This document shows positions 7,474 through 18,884 of a stretch of DNA of 64,000 nucleotides, one piece after another. This DNA comes from Clostridia bacterium (GTDB taxonomy: Bacteria; Bacillota; Clostridia; Oscillospirales; CAG-272). The stretch covers positions 1 through 64,000 of the forward strand of contig JAFVRQ010000009.1 of NCBI GenBank assembly GCA_017504245.1, written 5' to 3'. How positions within the stretch are numbered: the first letter of the stretch is position 1; each line of letters starts with the position of its first letter. A program made the position numbers and the translations under genes. The notes under the pieces are model-generated. The model was given only the letters and a program-made list of their open reading frames with translations. It ran no database searches and was not told where the DNA came from.

Positions 7474-8841
7474 ATGGAAATCAGTTTGTTTAAAAAATCC
7501 GAGCAGGTTTATTGGATCTGGCTTGCCTTAAAATTGAATAATCAGAATTCGGTATTTCAGCGATTGCTCGATCTTTTTAACAATTCGCCATACGAAATCT
7601 ATCGCGCGGACGAAAAGGCTTTGAATCGCGCGGAATTCCTATCCGAATTTCAAAGAAAATCACTTCTTGATAAGAACATAGACGAAGCAATTTCTATTAA
7701 TAATTATTGTAAGTGGAATAGGATCGGAGTGCTTAATTACTGTGACAGTATGTATCCCGATTCACTTAAGATAATGAAAAAACCGCCGATGATTCTTTAT
7801 TATATTGGCAATTTACCCAATTTGAATAACAAGGTTTGCGTTTCGGTGGTTGGAACTCGAAAAATGACGGAATACGGAATGCGCTCCTGCTATAAATTGG
7901 CTTATGAGCTTGCATCCTCGGGCGCTGTAGTCATTAGCGGAATGGCGTTGGGTATTGACAGCATTGCGCACGTTGGCGCAATCGCGGCTCGCGGAACGAC
8001 TGTTGCGGTGCTTGGTTGTGGAATTGATGTTATTTATCCCAAGCAACACAGAACGCTTCGTAAATATATTTGTCAATACGGCGCGGTGATAACCGCTTAT
8101 CATCCTTCCGAGCCCGCATATAAAAATCACTTTCCCGAAAGAAACGCTATCATAAGTGCGCTAAGTGAGGGAACACTTGTAGTTGAAGCGCCCAAAAACA
8201 GCGGCGCGCTTATAACTGCGGATCGCGCGGCTGAGCAGTCGCGAACCGTTTATGCTCTCCCGGGAAGCATTGAGGAGCCGATGAGTGAGGGTCCGAACTT
8301 TCTGATAAAGAATGGCGCGGTTGCGATTACCGAGGCGCGTGATATTCTTGAGTATTATTTTGAAAATCATTCCAGACTCGTTGACCCCGTTAAGCTTCGT
8401 CAGGGTGAGCTCAGCTCCGATTTTGACAAGGATTTTCTTGACAAAATGGGGATTAATGCAGATTGTATAGGAAAGGGGCCAAAGGGTACGCCAAAGGCGT
8501 TGCTCGAAAAGCTCAATTATGAATTGAGCAATAATGAGGAGCAGAACAGTGATTATTATTCCGCTCCGGCTATTAAAAAAATTAAATGCGAGGAGAGTAT
8601 TGCTCCCGAGAAGGAAGAAAGAATCGCAAAAGAGCCGACTCACGTTGATGAGAGCGTGCTTGGTACTCTTTCTGAAACTGAAAGAAAAATATTTAATGAG
8701 CTGCTTTGTGACAAGCCAACCTCGGTTGACGAGCTTGTCAAAGGCGGTTACCCCATCGGTACTGTGATGGCAACGCTTACCGTTCTTGAAATCAAAGGAC
8801 TTATAAGCTCCTTGCCCGGTGGATTGTATATCAGAAAATAA
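7474..8841 (+). CDS. dprA: DNA-processing protein DprA (Smf)
   Basis: 455 aa. DprA binds incoming single-stranded DNA and loads RecA during natural transformation. The Rossmann core has VVGTRK (125-130), SGMALGID (155-162) and GCGIDVIYP (181-189), followed by the ERNAIIS and GSLITADRA-type stretches. A helical N-terminal domain precedes it and a DML1-like winged helix closes the protein (about 395-455). Twelve bases separate it from the upstream methyltransferase, and topA follows, an order common in Firmicutes. Other competence genes are not in the window. Confidence 0.95.
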   Translation: MEISLFKKSEQVYWIWLALKLNNQNSVFQRLLDLFNNSPYEIYRADEKALNRAEFLSEFQRKSLLDKNIDEAISINNYCKWNRIGVLNYCDSMYPDSLKIMKKPPMILYYIGNLPNLNNKVCVSVVGTRKMTEYGMRSCYKLAYELASSGAVVISGMALGIDSIAHVGAIAARGTTVAVLGCGIDVIYPKQHRTLRKYICQYGAVITAYHPSEPAYKNHFPERNAIISALSEGTLVVEAPKNSGALITADRAAEQSRTVYALPGSIEEPMSEGPNFLIKNGAVAITEARDILEYYFENHSRLVDPVKLRQGELSSDFDKDFLDKMGINADCIGKGPKGTPKALLEKLNYELSNNEEQNSDYYSAPAIKKIKCEESIAPEKEERIAKEPTHVDESVLGTLSETERKIFNELLCDKPTSVDELVKGGYPIGTVMATLTVLEIKGLISSLPGGLYIRK

Positions 8842-8862
8842 TCGTTAGTGAAAGGAATAAAT

Positions 8863-11151
8863 ATGGCAAATCTCGTTATCGTGGAGTCACCTACAAAGGT
8901 AGGGGCTATAAAGAAATATCTTGGTTCAAACTATAAGGTTGTTGCATCCAAAGGACATTTGCGTGACCTTCCCAAAAGCACGCTCGGTGTTGATATTGAA
9001 AATGGATTTGAGCCACATTATATAAATATCAGAGGTAAGGGAGACCTTATCAAGGAAATAAAAAAAGAGGCAAAGAATGCAAAAAAAGTATTCCTTGCAA
9101 CCGACCCTGACCGTGAGGGTGAGGCGATTGCCTGGCATCTTGCAAACGTGCTTGGAATCCCGGTTGAAAAAACCTTGCGCGTAAGCTTTAATGAAATAAC
9201 GCCAACGGTTGTAAAGGCATCTATAAAAGAGCCAAGAAATATTGATATGAATCTTGTTAATGCACAGCAGACAAGACGCCTTTTTGACAGAATAGTGGGC
9301 TATAAGATCAGTCCTCTCCTTTGGAAAACCGTTAAGAGCGGTCTTTCTGCAGGACGAGTTCAGTCCGTTGCAACGAGAATTCTTGTAGAAAGAGAAAATG
9401 AAATTGCGGCGTTCGTGCCCGTTGAATATTGGACAATTGAAGCAGAGCTTCAAAATGCAGAGGGCAAAAACTTTACGGTTCGCTTCTTCGGTGATGAAAA
9501 CGGCAAGGTTAAGCTTTCAAGCGAGAACGATGCTAACGCGGTGCTTAACGCAATCAACAAGGGTAAGTTTACGGTAAAATCAGTTAAGAGAGCGGATAAG
9601 CAGAAGCTTCCCGCACCTCCATTTATAACTTCAACGCTTCAGCAGGAGGCATCCTATAAGCTCGGCTTCCAATCCGCTCGCACTATGCGTGTGGCTCAGG
9701 AGCTTTACGAGGGTATTAACGTTGGCTCGGAATACGGCGGTGTTCAGGGTCTTATCACCTATATGAGAACCGACTCTCTCCGCATTTCCGATGATGCGCA
9801 GAGCGCGGCAAGGGAATTCATCGTTGAAAAATACGGTGAGGAATATGCTCCCAAAACACCAAGAAAATATAAGGCAGGCAAGGGCGCGCAGGACGCTCAC
9901 GAGGCGATCAGACCCTCAAAGGTTGAGCTTACCCCCTCGCTTATCAAGAAGGCACTCACTCCCGATCAGTATAAGCTCTATAAATTGATTTGGGAAAGAT
10001 TTGTTGCTTCTCAAATGCAATCCGCAAAGCTCAATACGGTTACTGCCGACTTTGTTAATAACGGATATATTTTCCGCGCAAGCGGATATACGGTTGCTTT
10101 CCCCGGCTATATGACGGTTTATGAGGCAACAGAGGAGGTTAAGGCGCACTCCGATGAGGTGGCGATCGTTAAGGATATTCGAATTCCCGCTCTTTCGGAC
10201 GGTGAGGTTCTCAATATGCTCTCGGTTGCTCCCGAGCAGCACTATACGGAAGCGCCCCCGAGATATACCGAAGCATCCCTTATCAAATTCCTTGAGGAAA
10301 AGGGAATTGGCAGACCGAGTACCTACACCCCTATCATTACGACTATTCTTGCGAGAAATTACGTTCACAGAGAGGGCAAGGCGCTCGTTCCCACACAGCT
10401 TGGTATTCTTACCACGAAGCTTATGGAGGAAAACTTTGCTGACGTGGTTGACTATAAATTTACTGCAAATATGGAAACAGACCTTGACAAGATTGAAGCG
10501 GGCGAGCTTGAATGCGTTGACGTTCTTGCGGATTTTTGGAAGGATTTCAAGGTTGATCTTGCGAAGGCAGAGGAAAAGATTGGCTCTGAGGATATAAAAA
10601 TTCCCGTTGAGGAAACGGACATCATCTGCGATAAATGTGGTGCAACGATGGTAGTTAGAATGGGTAAATTCGGCAAATTTGCCGCTTGTCCCAACTTCCC
10701 CAAGTGCAGAAATACAAAGCCACTCACTCCCCCCGAGGAGCAAAGTGTTGAGGAGAATAAGGAATCAAAAAAGGAGATTATTGCAGATTTCAAATGTGAA
10801 AAATGCGGCTCTGATATGGTGCTTCGTTCGAGTAGATTCGGTTCATTCTATGCTTGCTCAAAATATCCCACCTGCAAGTTCATCAAGCCGATAACGAAGG
10901 AAATTGACGTTCCTTGTCCCAAGTGCGCGGGCAAGGTGCTTACGAAATACGGCAAGAAAAAGACCGTTTTCTATAGCTGCGAAAATTATCCAAAGTGCGA
11001 TTTCTCAAGCTGGGATATGCCAACGGCAGAAAGCTGTCCCGATTGCGGAAAGATGCTTTTCAGAAAGAAGGGCAAGGATCTTCTTATCTGTGCCGACAAG
11101 GATTGCGGATACAAGAGAGCCGTTGAGCCCATTAAGGAAAGTGAAGAATAA
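8863..11151 (+). CDS. topA: DNA topoisomerase I (type IA)
   Basis: 762 aa from ATG 8863 (AAAGGAA upstream; the in-frame GTG at 8848 is rejected). It relaxes negative supercoils through a 5'-phosphotyrosine intermediate. The Toprim domain begins [16 protein letters not shown] and has the acidic TDPDREGEA motif. The catalytic tyrosine is Y300, in TYMRTDS. The C-terminus has four C4 zinc-ribbon modules (CDKCG, CEKCG, CPKCA and CPDCG starts), the first three followed by CPNFPKC-like second halves. The stop overlaps the trmFO start by one base (TAATG), implying coupled translation. Confidence 0.98.
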   Translation: MANLVIVESPTKVGAIKKYLGSNYKVVASKGHLRDLPKSTLGVDIENGFEPHYINIRGKGDLIKEIKKEAKNAKKVFLATDPDREGEAIAWHLANVLGIPVEKTLRVSFNEITPTVVKASIKEPRNIDMNLVNAQQTRRLFDRIVGYKISPLLWKTVKSGLSAGRVQSVATRILVERENEIAAFVPVEYWTIEAELQNAEGKNFTVRFFGDENGKVKLSSENDANAVLNAINKGKFTVKSVKRADKQKLPAPPFITSTLQQEASYKLGFQSARTMRVAQELYEGINVGSEYGGVQGLITYMRTDSLRISDDAQSAAREFIVEKYGEEYAPKTPRKYKAGKGAQDAHEAIRPSKVELTPSLIKKALTPDQYKLYKLIWERFVASQMQSAKLNTVTADFVNNGYIFRASGYTVAFPGYMTVYEATEEVKAHSDEVAIVKDIRIPALSDGEVLNMLSVAPEQHYTEAPPRYTEASLIKFLEEKGIGRPSTYTPIITTILARNYVHREGKALVPTQLGILTTKLMEENFADVVDYKFTANMETDLDKIEAGELECVDVLADFWKDFKVDLAKAEEKIGSEDIKIPVEETDIICDKCGATMVVRMGKFGKFAACPNFPKCRNTKPLTPPEEQSVEENKESKKEIIADFKCEKCGSDMVLRSSRFGSFYACSKYPTCKFIKPITKEIDVPCPKCAGKVLTKYGKKKTVFYSCENYPKCDFSSWDMPTAESCPDCGKMLFRKKGKDLLICADKDCGYKRAVEPIKESEE

Positions 11152-12497
11152 TGAGTGAAAATAAATTTGTAAACGTATACGGAGCAGGTCTTGCGGGATG
11201 CGAGGCGGCTTGGCAGATAGCAGAGCGCGGTGTGTGTGTGAAGCTTTATGAGATGAAGCCGCATAAGTTTACTCCCGCCCACCATTCCGAGAGATTTGCG
11301 GAGCTCGTTTGCTCCAATTCCTTGCGCTCCGACAGTGTTATCAATGCGGTTGGACTTCTTAAAGAGGAGATGCGCCGTCTTGGTTCGCTTATTATGGAGG
11401 CGGCAGAGAACACCAAAGTTCCCGCGGGTTCGGCTCTTGCGGTAGATAGAGAGCTTTTCTCCTCGTTTATTACGGAAAAGATTAAAAATCATCCGCTTAT
11501 AGAGGTTATTGAGGGTGAGGTTTCATCGGTTAATCCTGACGAGATTACCGTTATCGCAACAGGTCCTCTTACAAGCGATAAAATGGCGGAATACATTGAA
11601 AATGAGCTTGGCTGCTCGGGGCTTCACTTCTTTGATGCCGCGGCTCCTATAGTTGATTTTGCGAGCATTAATATGGATATTGCCTTCTTTGCTTCGCGCT
11701 ATGATAAGGGCGATGCGGACTATATCAACTGCCCTATGACAAAGGAGCAATACGATGCCTTTTACACCGAGCTTATCGGCGCAAAGGAAGCGGAAATTAA
11801 GGAATTTGACCGCGAGGAGCAGAAGAAAAAGCTCCAGGTTTTTGAGGGCTGTATGCCCGTTGAGGTAATGGCAAAGCGCGGATATGATACGCTTTGTTAT
11901 GGACCTCTAAAGCCCGTTGGACTTATTGACCCGAGAACGCAGAGGGAGTCCTTTGCGGTTGTTCAGCTTCGTAAGGAGAACAAGGAGGGAACGATGTATA
12001 ATATCGTCGGCTTCCAGACCCACCTTACGTTCCCCGAGCAGAGAAGGGTGTTCAGAATGATTCCCGGACTTGAAAACGCGGAGTTTTTGAGATACGGAAT
12101 TATGCATAGAAATACCTATCTTAATTCCCCCGGACTTCTCAAAAACGATTATTCAATGATTAAAAATCCCAACATCTTCTTCGCAGGTCAGATGACGGGC
12201 GTTGAGGGTTACATAGAGAGCGCCGGAAGCGGTCTTGTGGCAGGAATTAATGCAGCCGCAAGAGCGAAGGGGGAAGCGGGCGTTGAATTCCCCGAAACAA
12301 CGATGATCGGTTCTATGGCAAATTACGTTCAAAACGGCTCGATGGGTAAATTCGTGCCTATGAATGCGAATTTTGGCATTATAAAGCCCCTTGAATTCAG
12401 AGTTAAGGGCGGAAAGAATGCGAAGAATGAGGTTATCTCAAACCGCGCGCTTGAGACGATTGACAAGGTGATTGAAGAAATGAGAAAGGAGTGTTAA
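11151..12497 (+). CDS. trmFO: tRNA (m5U54) methyltransferase TrmFO, folate/FAD-dependent
   Basis: 448 aa. It makes ribothymidine at tRNA position 54 using methylene-tetrahydrofolate and FADH2, unlike SAM-dependent TrmA. The FAD-binding [11 protein letters not shown] lies at 11-21. Further family stretches are [21 protein letters not shown] and [18 protein letters not shown]. It overlaps topA by one base, the same order as in B. subtilis (topA-trmFO). Confidence 0.97.
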   Translation: MSENKFVNVYGAGLAGCEAAWQIAERGVCVKLYEMKPHKFTPAHHSERFAELVCSNSLRSDSVINAVGLLKEEMRRLGSLIMEAAENTKVPAGSALAVDRELFSSFITEKIKNHPLIEVIEGEVSSVNPDEITVIATGPLTSDKMAEYIENELGCSGLHFFDAAAPIVDFASINMDIAFFASRYDKGDADYINCPMTKEQYDAFYTELIGAKEAEIKEFDREEQKKKLQVFEGCMPVEVMAKRGYDTLCYGPLKPVGLIDPRTQRESFAVVQLRKENKEGTMYNIVGFQTHLTFPEQRRVFRMIPGLENAEFLRYGIMHRNTYLNSPGLLKNDYSMIKNPNIFFAGQMTGVEGYIESAGSGLVAGINAAARAKGEAGVEFPETTMIGSMANYVQNGSMGKFVPMNANFGIIKPLEFRVKGGKNAKNEVISNRALETIDKVIEEMRKEC

Positions 12498-12500
12498 GCA

Positions 12501-13214
12501 ATGCAGAACTTGAATCTTTTTGAGCTTGAAGCAAAGCTCGGATATAAATTTAAGAATATTCAGTACTTGGAAACTGCGCTTACGCATTCCTCGTATTCAA
12601 ATGAATTGAAGCTGAAGGGCAAAATAGTTGAATGCAACGAGCGTCTTGAATTTCTTGGCGATAGCGTGCTTTCAATCATTGCCGCGAACTATCTTTTTAA
12701 TAAGTATCCGCAATCTCCCGAGGGTGAATTAACACGTCGCCGCGCGGTGATAGTTTGCCGTGATGCGCTTTCATTATATGCAAAGAGCTTAAATCTCGGC
12801 GATTTCCTCTTCCTTGGAAACGGTGAGGAGAAGAACAACGCAAGAGAGCGCAAATCCTTGCTTGAAAATACGTTCGAAGCACTTATAGGGTCGATTTATC
12901 TTGATGGCGACCCCGATAGAATGGAAATAATCTTTAACCTCGTTCATCCCTTCTTTGAGGCGGAGCTTTTGGCTTGGGAGCAGGGAAAGGTGGTTAAGGA
13001 TTATAAATCCGAGCTTCAGCAGATGATTCAGCAATCGGGTGTTGACACGCTTTCTTATGCTATTGTAGGCTCAAGCGGACCTGACCACGAAAAGACCTTT
13101 GAGGTTGAGGCGCGCCTCAATTCCAACATCGTTGGCAGGGGAGTGGGTAAGACCAAGCGCGAGGCAGAGCAGAACGCGGCTAAGGAGGCGTTGGCTCTTT
13201 TTGGCGAGATATAA
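12501..13214 (+). CDS. rnc: Ribonuclease III
   Basis: 237 aa. It cleaves double-stranded RNA, including rRNA precursors. The signature NERLEFLGDS lies at 46-55 with catalytic acidic residues, and LLENTFEALIGSIYLDG carries the second acidic cluster. The C-terminal dsRBD (about 160-235) ends GKTKREAEQNAAKEAL. It lies three bases after trmFO. Confidence 0.97.
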   Translation: MQNLNLFELEAKLGYKFKNIQYLETALTHSSYSNELKLKGKIVECNERLEFLGDSVLSIIAANYLFNKYPQSPEGELTRRRAVIVCRDALSLYAKSLNLGDFLFLGNGEEKNNARERKSLLENTFEALIGSIYLDGDPDRMEIIFNLVHPFFEAELLAWEQGKVVKDYKSELQQMIQQSGVDTLSYAIVGSSGPDHEKTFEVEARLNSNIVGRGVGKTKREAEQNAAKEALALFGEI

Positions 13215-13301
13215 TTGAATTTTCTGAGAATTGGAATCGCGTACCTTACCCGATTCCCTTTCTTGCTTTTTATAGAAACCGATAAAGGAGGGAAAAGTGC
13301 C

Positions 13302-14315
13302 GTGCGACACGTAAATATACCGATTTTTATACCCCATATGGGTTGCCCGAATATGTGTGTGTTTTGTAATCAGCGTTCGATTTCGGGCAAGGTGAATTTT
13401 GATATTTCAAGGGTTGAAAACGAAATTGAGCAAGCTCTTTCGACTGCTAAAGATGATGATTTTATTGAAATTGCATTCTTTGGCGGATCGTTTACTGGCA
13501 TTGACAGAAATTTGATGTGCGAGCTTCTTTCCCTTGCTCAAAAATTTATTGACGGGGGCAGGGCTTCGTCAATTCGACTTTCCACCCGACCCGATTATAT
13601 TGACGGGGAAATTCTTGATATTCTGTCTAAGTTTTCTGTTGGTACTATTGAGCTTGGGCTTCAGAGTATGGACGACGGAGTTCTTCAAAAAACTAAGCGC
13701 GGACATACCTCAGAATGCGCTGAGCGGGCTTGCAAAATGATTAAGGAGCGCGGCTTTTCACTAATCGGACAGATGATGATCGGCTTGCCCGACTCCACAG
13801 TTCAAAAGGAGATTTACACTGCTCAAAGGATTTGTGAAATGGGTGCTGACGGGGCGCGGATTTATCCAACGGTTGTGTTTTATCAAACGGAGCTTTGCGA
13901 TATGATGCAAAGCGGAGTTTACACGCCGCTTTCAAACGAAGAAGCTGTTGAGAGAACGAAGGAGGCACTTAAGATTTTCGTCGAAAATGATGTGCCCTGC
14001 ATTCGAGTTGGGCTTCAATCGAGCGAAAACCTTTCGGACGAAGCATACGTTGCCGGGGGAGCAAATCACTCTGCAATTGGCGAGATGGCTATGAGCGCGC
14101 TTTATCTTGACAAGATTTGCGCAGAGCTTGACAAAATCGACAAGGAAAAAATGCCACAAAATATAGATATTTTGTGCGCTCGTGGTGAAATTTCAAAAAT
14201 TGTGGGTCAAAAACGCAAAAATATTGAAAAAATTTGCCAAAAATATGCAATAAAGAGAGTAAAAGTTCTTGAAAAAAGCGAACTTTTGAGTTATAATATA
14301 ATAATAGATTTTTAG
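13302..14315 (+). CDS. Radical SAM protein, Elp3/HemN-like
   Basis: 337 aa from GTG 13302, which follows AAAGGAGGG by nine bases. No good site precedes the earlier in-frame TTG at 13215. The [4Fe-4S] ligands are C15-x3-C19-x2-C22 (CPNMCVFC), with the SAM-binding FGGSFTGI near 62-69 and a TIM-barrel core (LSTRPDYID, ELGLQSMDD, GLPDST). It resembles the Elp3-type radical SAM subfamily often found between rnc and smc in Clostridia. There is no acetyltransferase domain, and the substrate is unknown. Confidence 0.85.
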   Translation: MRHVNIPIFIPHMGCPNMCVFCNQRSISGKVNFDISRVENEIEQALSTAKDDDFIEIAFFGGSFTGIDRNLMCELLSLAQKFIDGGRASSIRLSTRPDYIDGEILDILSKFSVGTIELGLQSMDDGVLQKTKRGHTSECAERACKMIKERGFSLIGQMMIGLPDSTVQKEIYTAQRICEMGADGARIYPTVVFYQTELCDMMQSGVYTPLSNEEAVERTKEALKIFVENDVPCIRVGLQSSENLSDEAYVAGGANHSAIGEMAMSALYLDKICAELDKIDKEKMPQNIDILCARGEISKIVGQKRKNIEKICQKYAIKRVKVLEKSELLSYNIIIDF

Positions 14316-14351
14316 TTTTATTATATATCCCGAAAAAAGGAGGATATTGCT

Positions 14352-17300
14352 TTGTATTTAAAGAGCCTTGAAATGCAGGGATTTAAATCATTCCCTGATA
14401 AAACCAAGCTGACGTTTGAGAACGGCGCAACGGTTATAGTTGGTCCTAACGGAAGCGGAAAATCTAATATTTCCGATGCGATGCGCTGGGTGCTTGGTGA
14501 GATTTCATCAAAGAGCTTGCGCGGTAGCAAGATGGAGGACGTAATTTTTGGCGGTGCGGACTCAAGAAAGCCGATGGGCTTTGCAGAGGTTTCCGTTACC
14601 TTTGATAATACCGATTCCGAAAACCGTCTTGATGCGCCCTATGATGAGGTCATCGTAACGAGAAGATATTACCGCTCGGGTGAAAGTGAATATTTTATAA
14701 ACAAGAGGGCCGTGCGCCTTCGCGATATTTATGAGCTCTTTATGAACACGGGTATCGGACGTGAGGGCTATTCGATTATCGGTCAGGGGAAGATTGCGGA
14801 AATAATCTCACGCAAGAGTGAGGACAGAAGAAGCATTTTCGAGGATGCATCGGGTATTGCTAAATTCCGCCACAAAAAGACCGAGAGCGAAAGAAAGCTC
14901 GCGCAGACAGAGGACAATATGACCCGTATCAACGATATTTTCGTTGAGATAAGCGCGCAGGTCGGTCCTCTTGAAAAGGAAGCGGAAAAGGCGAAGAGAG
15001 CTATTGAGCTTCTTGAAACGAAGAAGAAGGTTGACGTTCAGCTTTGGTTCTTCGACACGGAAAAATACAGAAACGATATTGCAAGGGTTGAGGCACTTTA
15101 TAAGCAATCCTCATTTGAGCTTGCAACGGCTGAAGAGGCGATTGCCAACTTTGAAGCGCAGAGAGATCATCTTATGGAGGTTTCTCAAAGCAATAGATAT
15201 GAGTCTGAGCGATTGCTCAGTCAAATCCACGCGCAAACCGATGTTAATCATAAGCTTGAAAGCACGTACCGTGTGAATGAAAATGATGCTTTACATATTC
15301 AATCCTTGATTGACGCAACGGGTGAAACAAAGGCGCAGATTAATGCTTCTATCGAGGCAGAGAACAAGCAGATCGAAGAGCATCTTGCTAAAATTGAGCA
15401 GATTAAGGCAGAGGCAAAATTAAAATTCAAGGAGCACGATGATGCGGAGGACGAGATTGAACGTCTTGAAAAGGAAATCGCCGCTCTTGAAAAGGAAATT
15501 GCCATTGCCTTTGAGGATATGCGCTCGCTTGAGGCGGAGGAGATGCAGCTCAAGGTTCGTCTTTCCGTTGTTGAGAATGCAAAGAGCACCGATAACGATA
15601 AAAACGATACGCTCGTTGCAGAAATGCAGGAATACGCCCGCATCGACGAGGAGCTTACGAAGAGTCAAAAGCAGCTTCAGCGCTCGGTTGACGAATATAA
15701 TGCGGACATTGAAAAGAGCGACGCAAAAATTTCGGAGCTTGACTCTAATTTGCAAAGAATTCTTCAGCAGAAGGAAAGCATTGACGAGGAGCTTACTCAA
15801 AAGAAGCTTGCGTTACAGTCCACAAGGCAGAGAATTGATACCTACAAGGCTATGGACGATCAGTTTGAGGGGTACAATAACAGCGTGCGCTTCGTTATGA
15901 AGTCATATAGCGAGGGCAAGCTTGTGGGTCCCGACGGAACGAGTGTTGGTAAGATACACGGTCCTATCTCGAAGTTGATTTCAGTTGACGAAAAATACGT
16001 TATTGCGGTTGAAACCTCGCTTGGCGCGTCAATTCAGAACATCGTTGTTGAGAATGAAAACGTGGCAAAGGCGGCTATGCTTTCTCTGAAGAAAAACGAA
16101 CAGGGCAGAGCTACATTTATGCCCATTACGGCTATAAAAGCGCCCACTATCTCGCAGGAGATGAAGGATGCATCGGGCTTTAGGGGCTTTATCGCGTTTG
16201 CGGATGACCTTGTTAGCACCAAGAGTGAATATATGAACATCGTTTCGTATATGCTTGGCAGAATTGCGGTGTTTGACAATATCGACAATGCAACCGAAAT
16301 GGCAAAGGCACTTAAATACCGCGTTCGCGCAATCACTCTTGACGGTCAGCAGATTAACGTTGGCGGCTCATTCACGGGTGGTTCGGTTAAGCACGGACAG
16401 AGCATTTTGTCACGCGCGGGCGAGATCAAAAGGCTTGAGGACGAGTGTAAGAAGCTTGGGGAGAGTGTTAACAAGCTTGCAGAGGTTCAAAAGGAGCTTG
16501 CGGCAGATATTGAAAAAATTGACCGCGAGATTAAGGCACTTGAGGACAGAAAGAAGATTATCGCGCTTATGTCGGGCGGAGAAAACACGAAGCTTCAGCA
16601 GATAAACGCGAAGATTGATGCAAACAAGACCCTTATGGATAAGCTCCGCGAGGATTACGATAACATCGTTAAGATGCGTGAGCGATATGAGGAGGATTTT
16701 GCAACACTTACTGAGCAGATTGCGGCGTACGATGAAAAGATTTCCGCGATTGCCGAGATCAGAAGCGACAAGGACGTTAAGAAGAATGAGCTTATCGACA
16801 AGAAGGACGAGCTTTCTGCTAATTTGACGTCGATTTTCATTCGCATTAACGAGCTTCAAAAGGATATTGAAACCGAAAACCTCCTTATCGAAAAGAGCAA
16901 GGAGCATATTGAAGCGTTGAAATCCGACATCTTGGGTCAGGATGAAAGGGTTAAGGAATACCGCGAGAATCTTGCTTCTCTTGAAAACGCAAGAAGGGAA
17001 AACCGCGAAAGATTTGCAGAGGGCGAAAAGGTACTTGCAGAGCTTAATGCGGAGCGCGCCCGTCTTGAAGAAAACGGCACGGAATATGAGAGAAGAATTA
17101 ATGCAATCAATGCGAAAATCAAGGAAAAAACCTCATATAAGGACGACATTTTCAGAGAGAATTCCGTTAACGAGCACAAGCTTGAAAATCTTAAAAACGA
17201 ATACGATAAGCTTTCAAGTAAGCTTTGGGACGATCACGAATTAACTCGCAATCAAGCGATGGAGCTTGGATACGAGCAGATTACTGCAGAGGAGCGCCCC

Positions 17301-17984
17301 GCACTTGCAAAGCTTCAAACCGAGTGCAAGAATAAGCTTCGTGCGATAGGTCACGTTGACCTTGACGCCGTGAATAAATACAAAGAGGTTAAGGAACGCT
17401 ACGATTATATGGATAAGCAAATCCGCGACCTTAACGCATCAAAGGTTGAGCTTGAGAAGATCATTTCCCAGCTTGACAATGAGATGAAGACCTCGTTTAT
17501 CGAATCGTTTAACAAAATTAATGAAAACTTCAACAGAGTGTTCGTTGAGCTTTTCGGCGGTGGATATGCTGAGCTTCAGCTTACCGATCCCGAGGACGTT
17601 CTTAACTGCGGCATTGAAATCAAAGCCGCACCTCCCGGAAAGATTATCAAAAATCTTATGCAGCTTTCGGGTGGTGAGCAGGCATTCATTGCTATTGCGC
17701 TCTTCTTTGCGGTGCTTCAGGTTAACCCCTCGCCATTCTGTATTCTTGACGAGATTGAGGCGGCACTTGACGAGGCGAACGTTTCAAGATTTTCAGAGTA
17801 TATTAAAAAATATACGGGCGGAACGCAGTTCATTCTTATCACGCACAGACGCGGTACTATGGAGAGCGCAAACCGTCTTTACGGCGTAACTATGCCCGAG
17901 CACGGTATTTCAAAGATACTTTCTTTGAACGTTGCAGATATAGCTAAGAAGAAGGAAGGAGATTGGAATGGCATTTTTGGATAA
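14352..17984 (+). CDS. smc: Chromosome segregation protein SMC
   Basis: 1210 aa, the usual length for SMC, the core of the SMC-ScpAB condensin complex. The start is TTG at 14352, after AGGAGG; the protein then reads YLKSLEMQGFKSF like other SMCs. Walker A GPNGSGKSN lies at 31-39. Two long coiled coils flank the hinge (about 500-680). The ABC signature LSGGE is at 1105-1109 and Walker B LDEIEAALDEAN follows. Its last 17 bases overlap ftsY. Confidence 0.98.
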   Translation: MYLKSLEMQGFKSFPDKTKLTFENGATVIVGPNGSGKSNISDAMRWVLGEISSKSLRGSKMEDVIFGGADSRKPMGFAEVSVTFDNTDSENRLDAPYDEVIVTRRYYRSGESEYFINKRAVRLRDIYELFMNTGIGREGYSIIGQGKIAEIISRKSEDRRSIFEDASGIAKFRHKKTESERKLAQTEDNMTRINDIFVEISAQVGPLEKEAEKAKRAIELLETKKKVDVQLWFFDTEKYRNDIARVEALYKQSSFELATAEEAIANFEAQRDHLMEVSQSNRYESERLLSQIHAQTDVNHKLESTYRVNENDALHIQSLIDATGETKAQINASIEAENKQIEEHLAKIEQIKAEAKLKFKEHDDAEDEIERLEKEIAALEKEIAIAFEDMRSLEAEEMQLKVRLSVVENAKSTDNDKNDTLVAEMQEYARIDEELTKSQKQLQRSVDEYNADIEKSDAKISELDSNLQRILQQKESIDEELTQKKLALQSTRQRIDTYKAMDDQFEGYNNSVRFVMKSYSEGKLVGPDGTSVGKIHGPISKLISVDEKYVIAVETSLGASIQNIVVENENVAKAAMLSLKKNEQGRATFMPITAIKAPTISQEMKDASGFRGFIAFADDLVSTKSEYMNIVSYMLGRIAVFDNIDNATEMAKALKYRVRAITLDGQQINVGGSFTGGSVKHGQSILSRAGEIKRLEDECKKLGESVNKLAEVQKELAADIEKIDREIKALEDRKKIIALMSGGENTKLQQINAKIDANKTLMDKLREDYDNIVKMRERYEEDFATLTEQIAAYDEKISAIAEIRSDKDVKKNELIDKKDELSANLTSIFIRINELQKDIETENLLIEKSKEHIEALKSDILGQDERVKEYRENLASLENARRENRERFAEGEKVLAELNAERARLEENGTEYERRINAINAKIKEKTSYKDDIFRENSVNEHKLENLKNEYDKLSSKLWDDHELTRNQAMELGYEQITAEERPALAKLQTECKNKLRAIGHVDLDAVNKYKEVKERYDYMDKQIRDLNASKVELEKIISQLDNEMKTSFIESFNKINENFNRVFVELFGGGYAELQLTDPEDVLNCGIEIKAAPPGKIIKNLMQLSGGEQAFIAIALFFAVLQVNPSPFCILDEIEAALDEANVSRFSEYIKKYTGGTQFILITHRRGTMESANRLYGVTMPEHGISKILSLNVADIAKKKEGDWNGIFG

Positions 17985-18873
17985 ATTAAAGGCAGGACTT
18001 CAAAAGACCAAGAAGGCGCTTTTTGCACCAATCGACCAGATGCTCAAATCATTTACAAAGGTCGATGAGGAGCTTCTTGAGGAGCTTGAGGAAATGCTCA
18101 TCTGTGCAGACGTTGGCGCAGGTGCAACTGACGAAATAATTGAAAAGCTCCGCGATGATATCAAGGAGGAAAAAATAAAGGATGCTGACGAGGTTCGCGC
18201 GTTCCTTAAAAATACACTTAAAGAGATGATAGGTGAGGGAGGACCTCTCGTGCTTGACACAAAGCCCTCCGTTATCCTCGTTATAGGTGTTAACGGTGCG
18301 GGAAAAACCACCTCTATAGGTAAGATTTCAAATAAGCTCCGTCAGGACGGCAAAAAGGTCGTTGTTGCGGCGGCGGATACCTTCCGCGCGGCAGCTATTG
18401 ATCAGCTTGCGGTTTGGTGTGAGAGAAGCGGAGTCGATCTCGTTAAGCAAAGCGAGGGAAGTGACCCTGCGGCAGTAGTTTACGATGCGATAAGCTATGC
18501 TAAAAACAAGGGCGCGGACGTTCTTATTGTCGATACTGCGGGACGTCTTCACAACAAGAAGAATCTTATGAACGAGCTTGAAAAAATAAACCGCGTTATT
18601 TCAAGAGAATTGCCGGGCGCATCTCGCGAAAACCTTTTGGTGCTTGATGCTACAACGGGACAGAACGCGGTGCTTCAGGCAAAGGAATTTAAGAATGCGG
18701 CTGATATCACGGGTCTTGTTCTTAACAAGCTTGACGGAACCGCAAAGGGCGGCATCGTGCTTTCAATCAAGCGTGAGCTTGGAATTCCCGTTAAGTTTAT
18801 TGGTGTGGGCGAGAAGATCGACGATATGCAGCCCTTTAACGCAGAGGAGTTTATTTCCGCACTTTTTGAATAA
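17968..18873 (+). CDS. ftsY: Signal recognition particle receptor FtsY
   Basis: 301 aa. This membrane-associated GTPase docks the SRP (Ffh at 29643) to the translocon. The N domain is followed by the G domain with GVNGAGKTT (107-115), DTAGR and LNKLDGTAKGG. It lacks a long acidic A domain, as usual in Gram-positives. It overlaps smc by 17 bases, with GGAAGGAGA as ribosome site. Confidence 0.98.
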   Translation: MAFLDKLKAGLQKTKKALFAPIDQMLKSFTKVDEELLEELEEMLICADVGAGATDEIIEKLRDDIKEEKIKDADEVRAFLKNTLKEMIGEGGPLVLDTKPSVILVIGVNGAGKTTSIGKISNKLRQDGKKVVVAAADTFRAAAIDQLAVWCERSGVDLVKQSEGSDPAAVVYDAISYAKNKGADVLIVDTAGRLHNKKNLMNELEKINRVISRELPGASRENLLVLDATTGQNAVLQAKEFKNAADITGLVLNKLDGTAKGGIVLSIKRELGIPVKFIGVGEKIDDMQPFNAEEFISALFE

Positions 18874-18884
18874 TTGGAGAAGTT

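Noticed and set aside
9916-10743. 275-codon open frame on the minus strand within topA
   Set aside because: Antisense shadow; topA is intact with all motifs.
13215-13301. Upstream TTG start for the radical SAM protein
   Set aside because: No ribosome site; the extension does not resemble the family, and AAAGGAGGG precedes GTG 13302.
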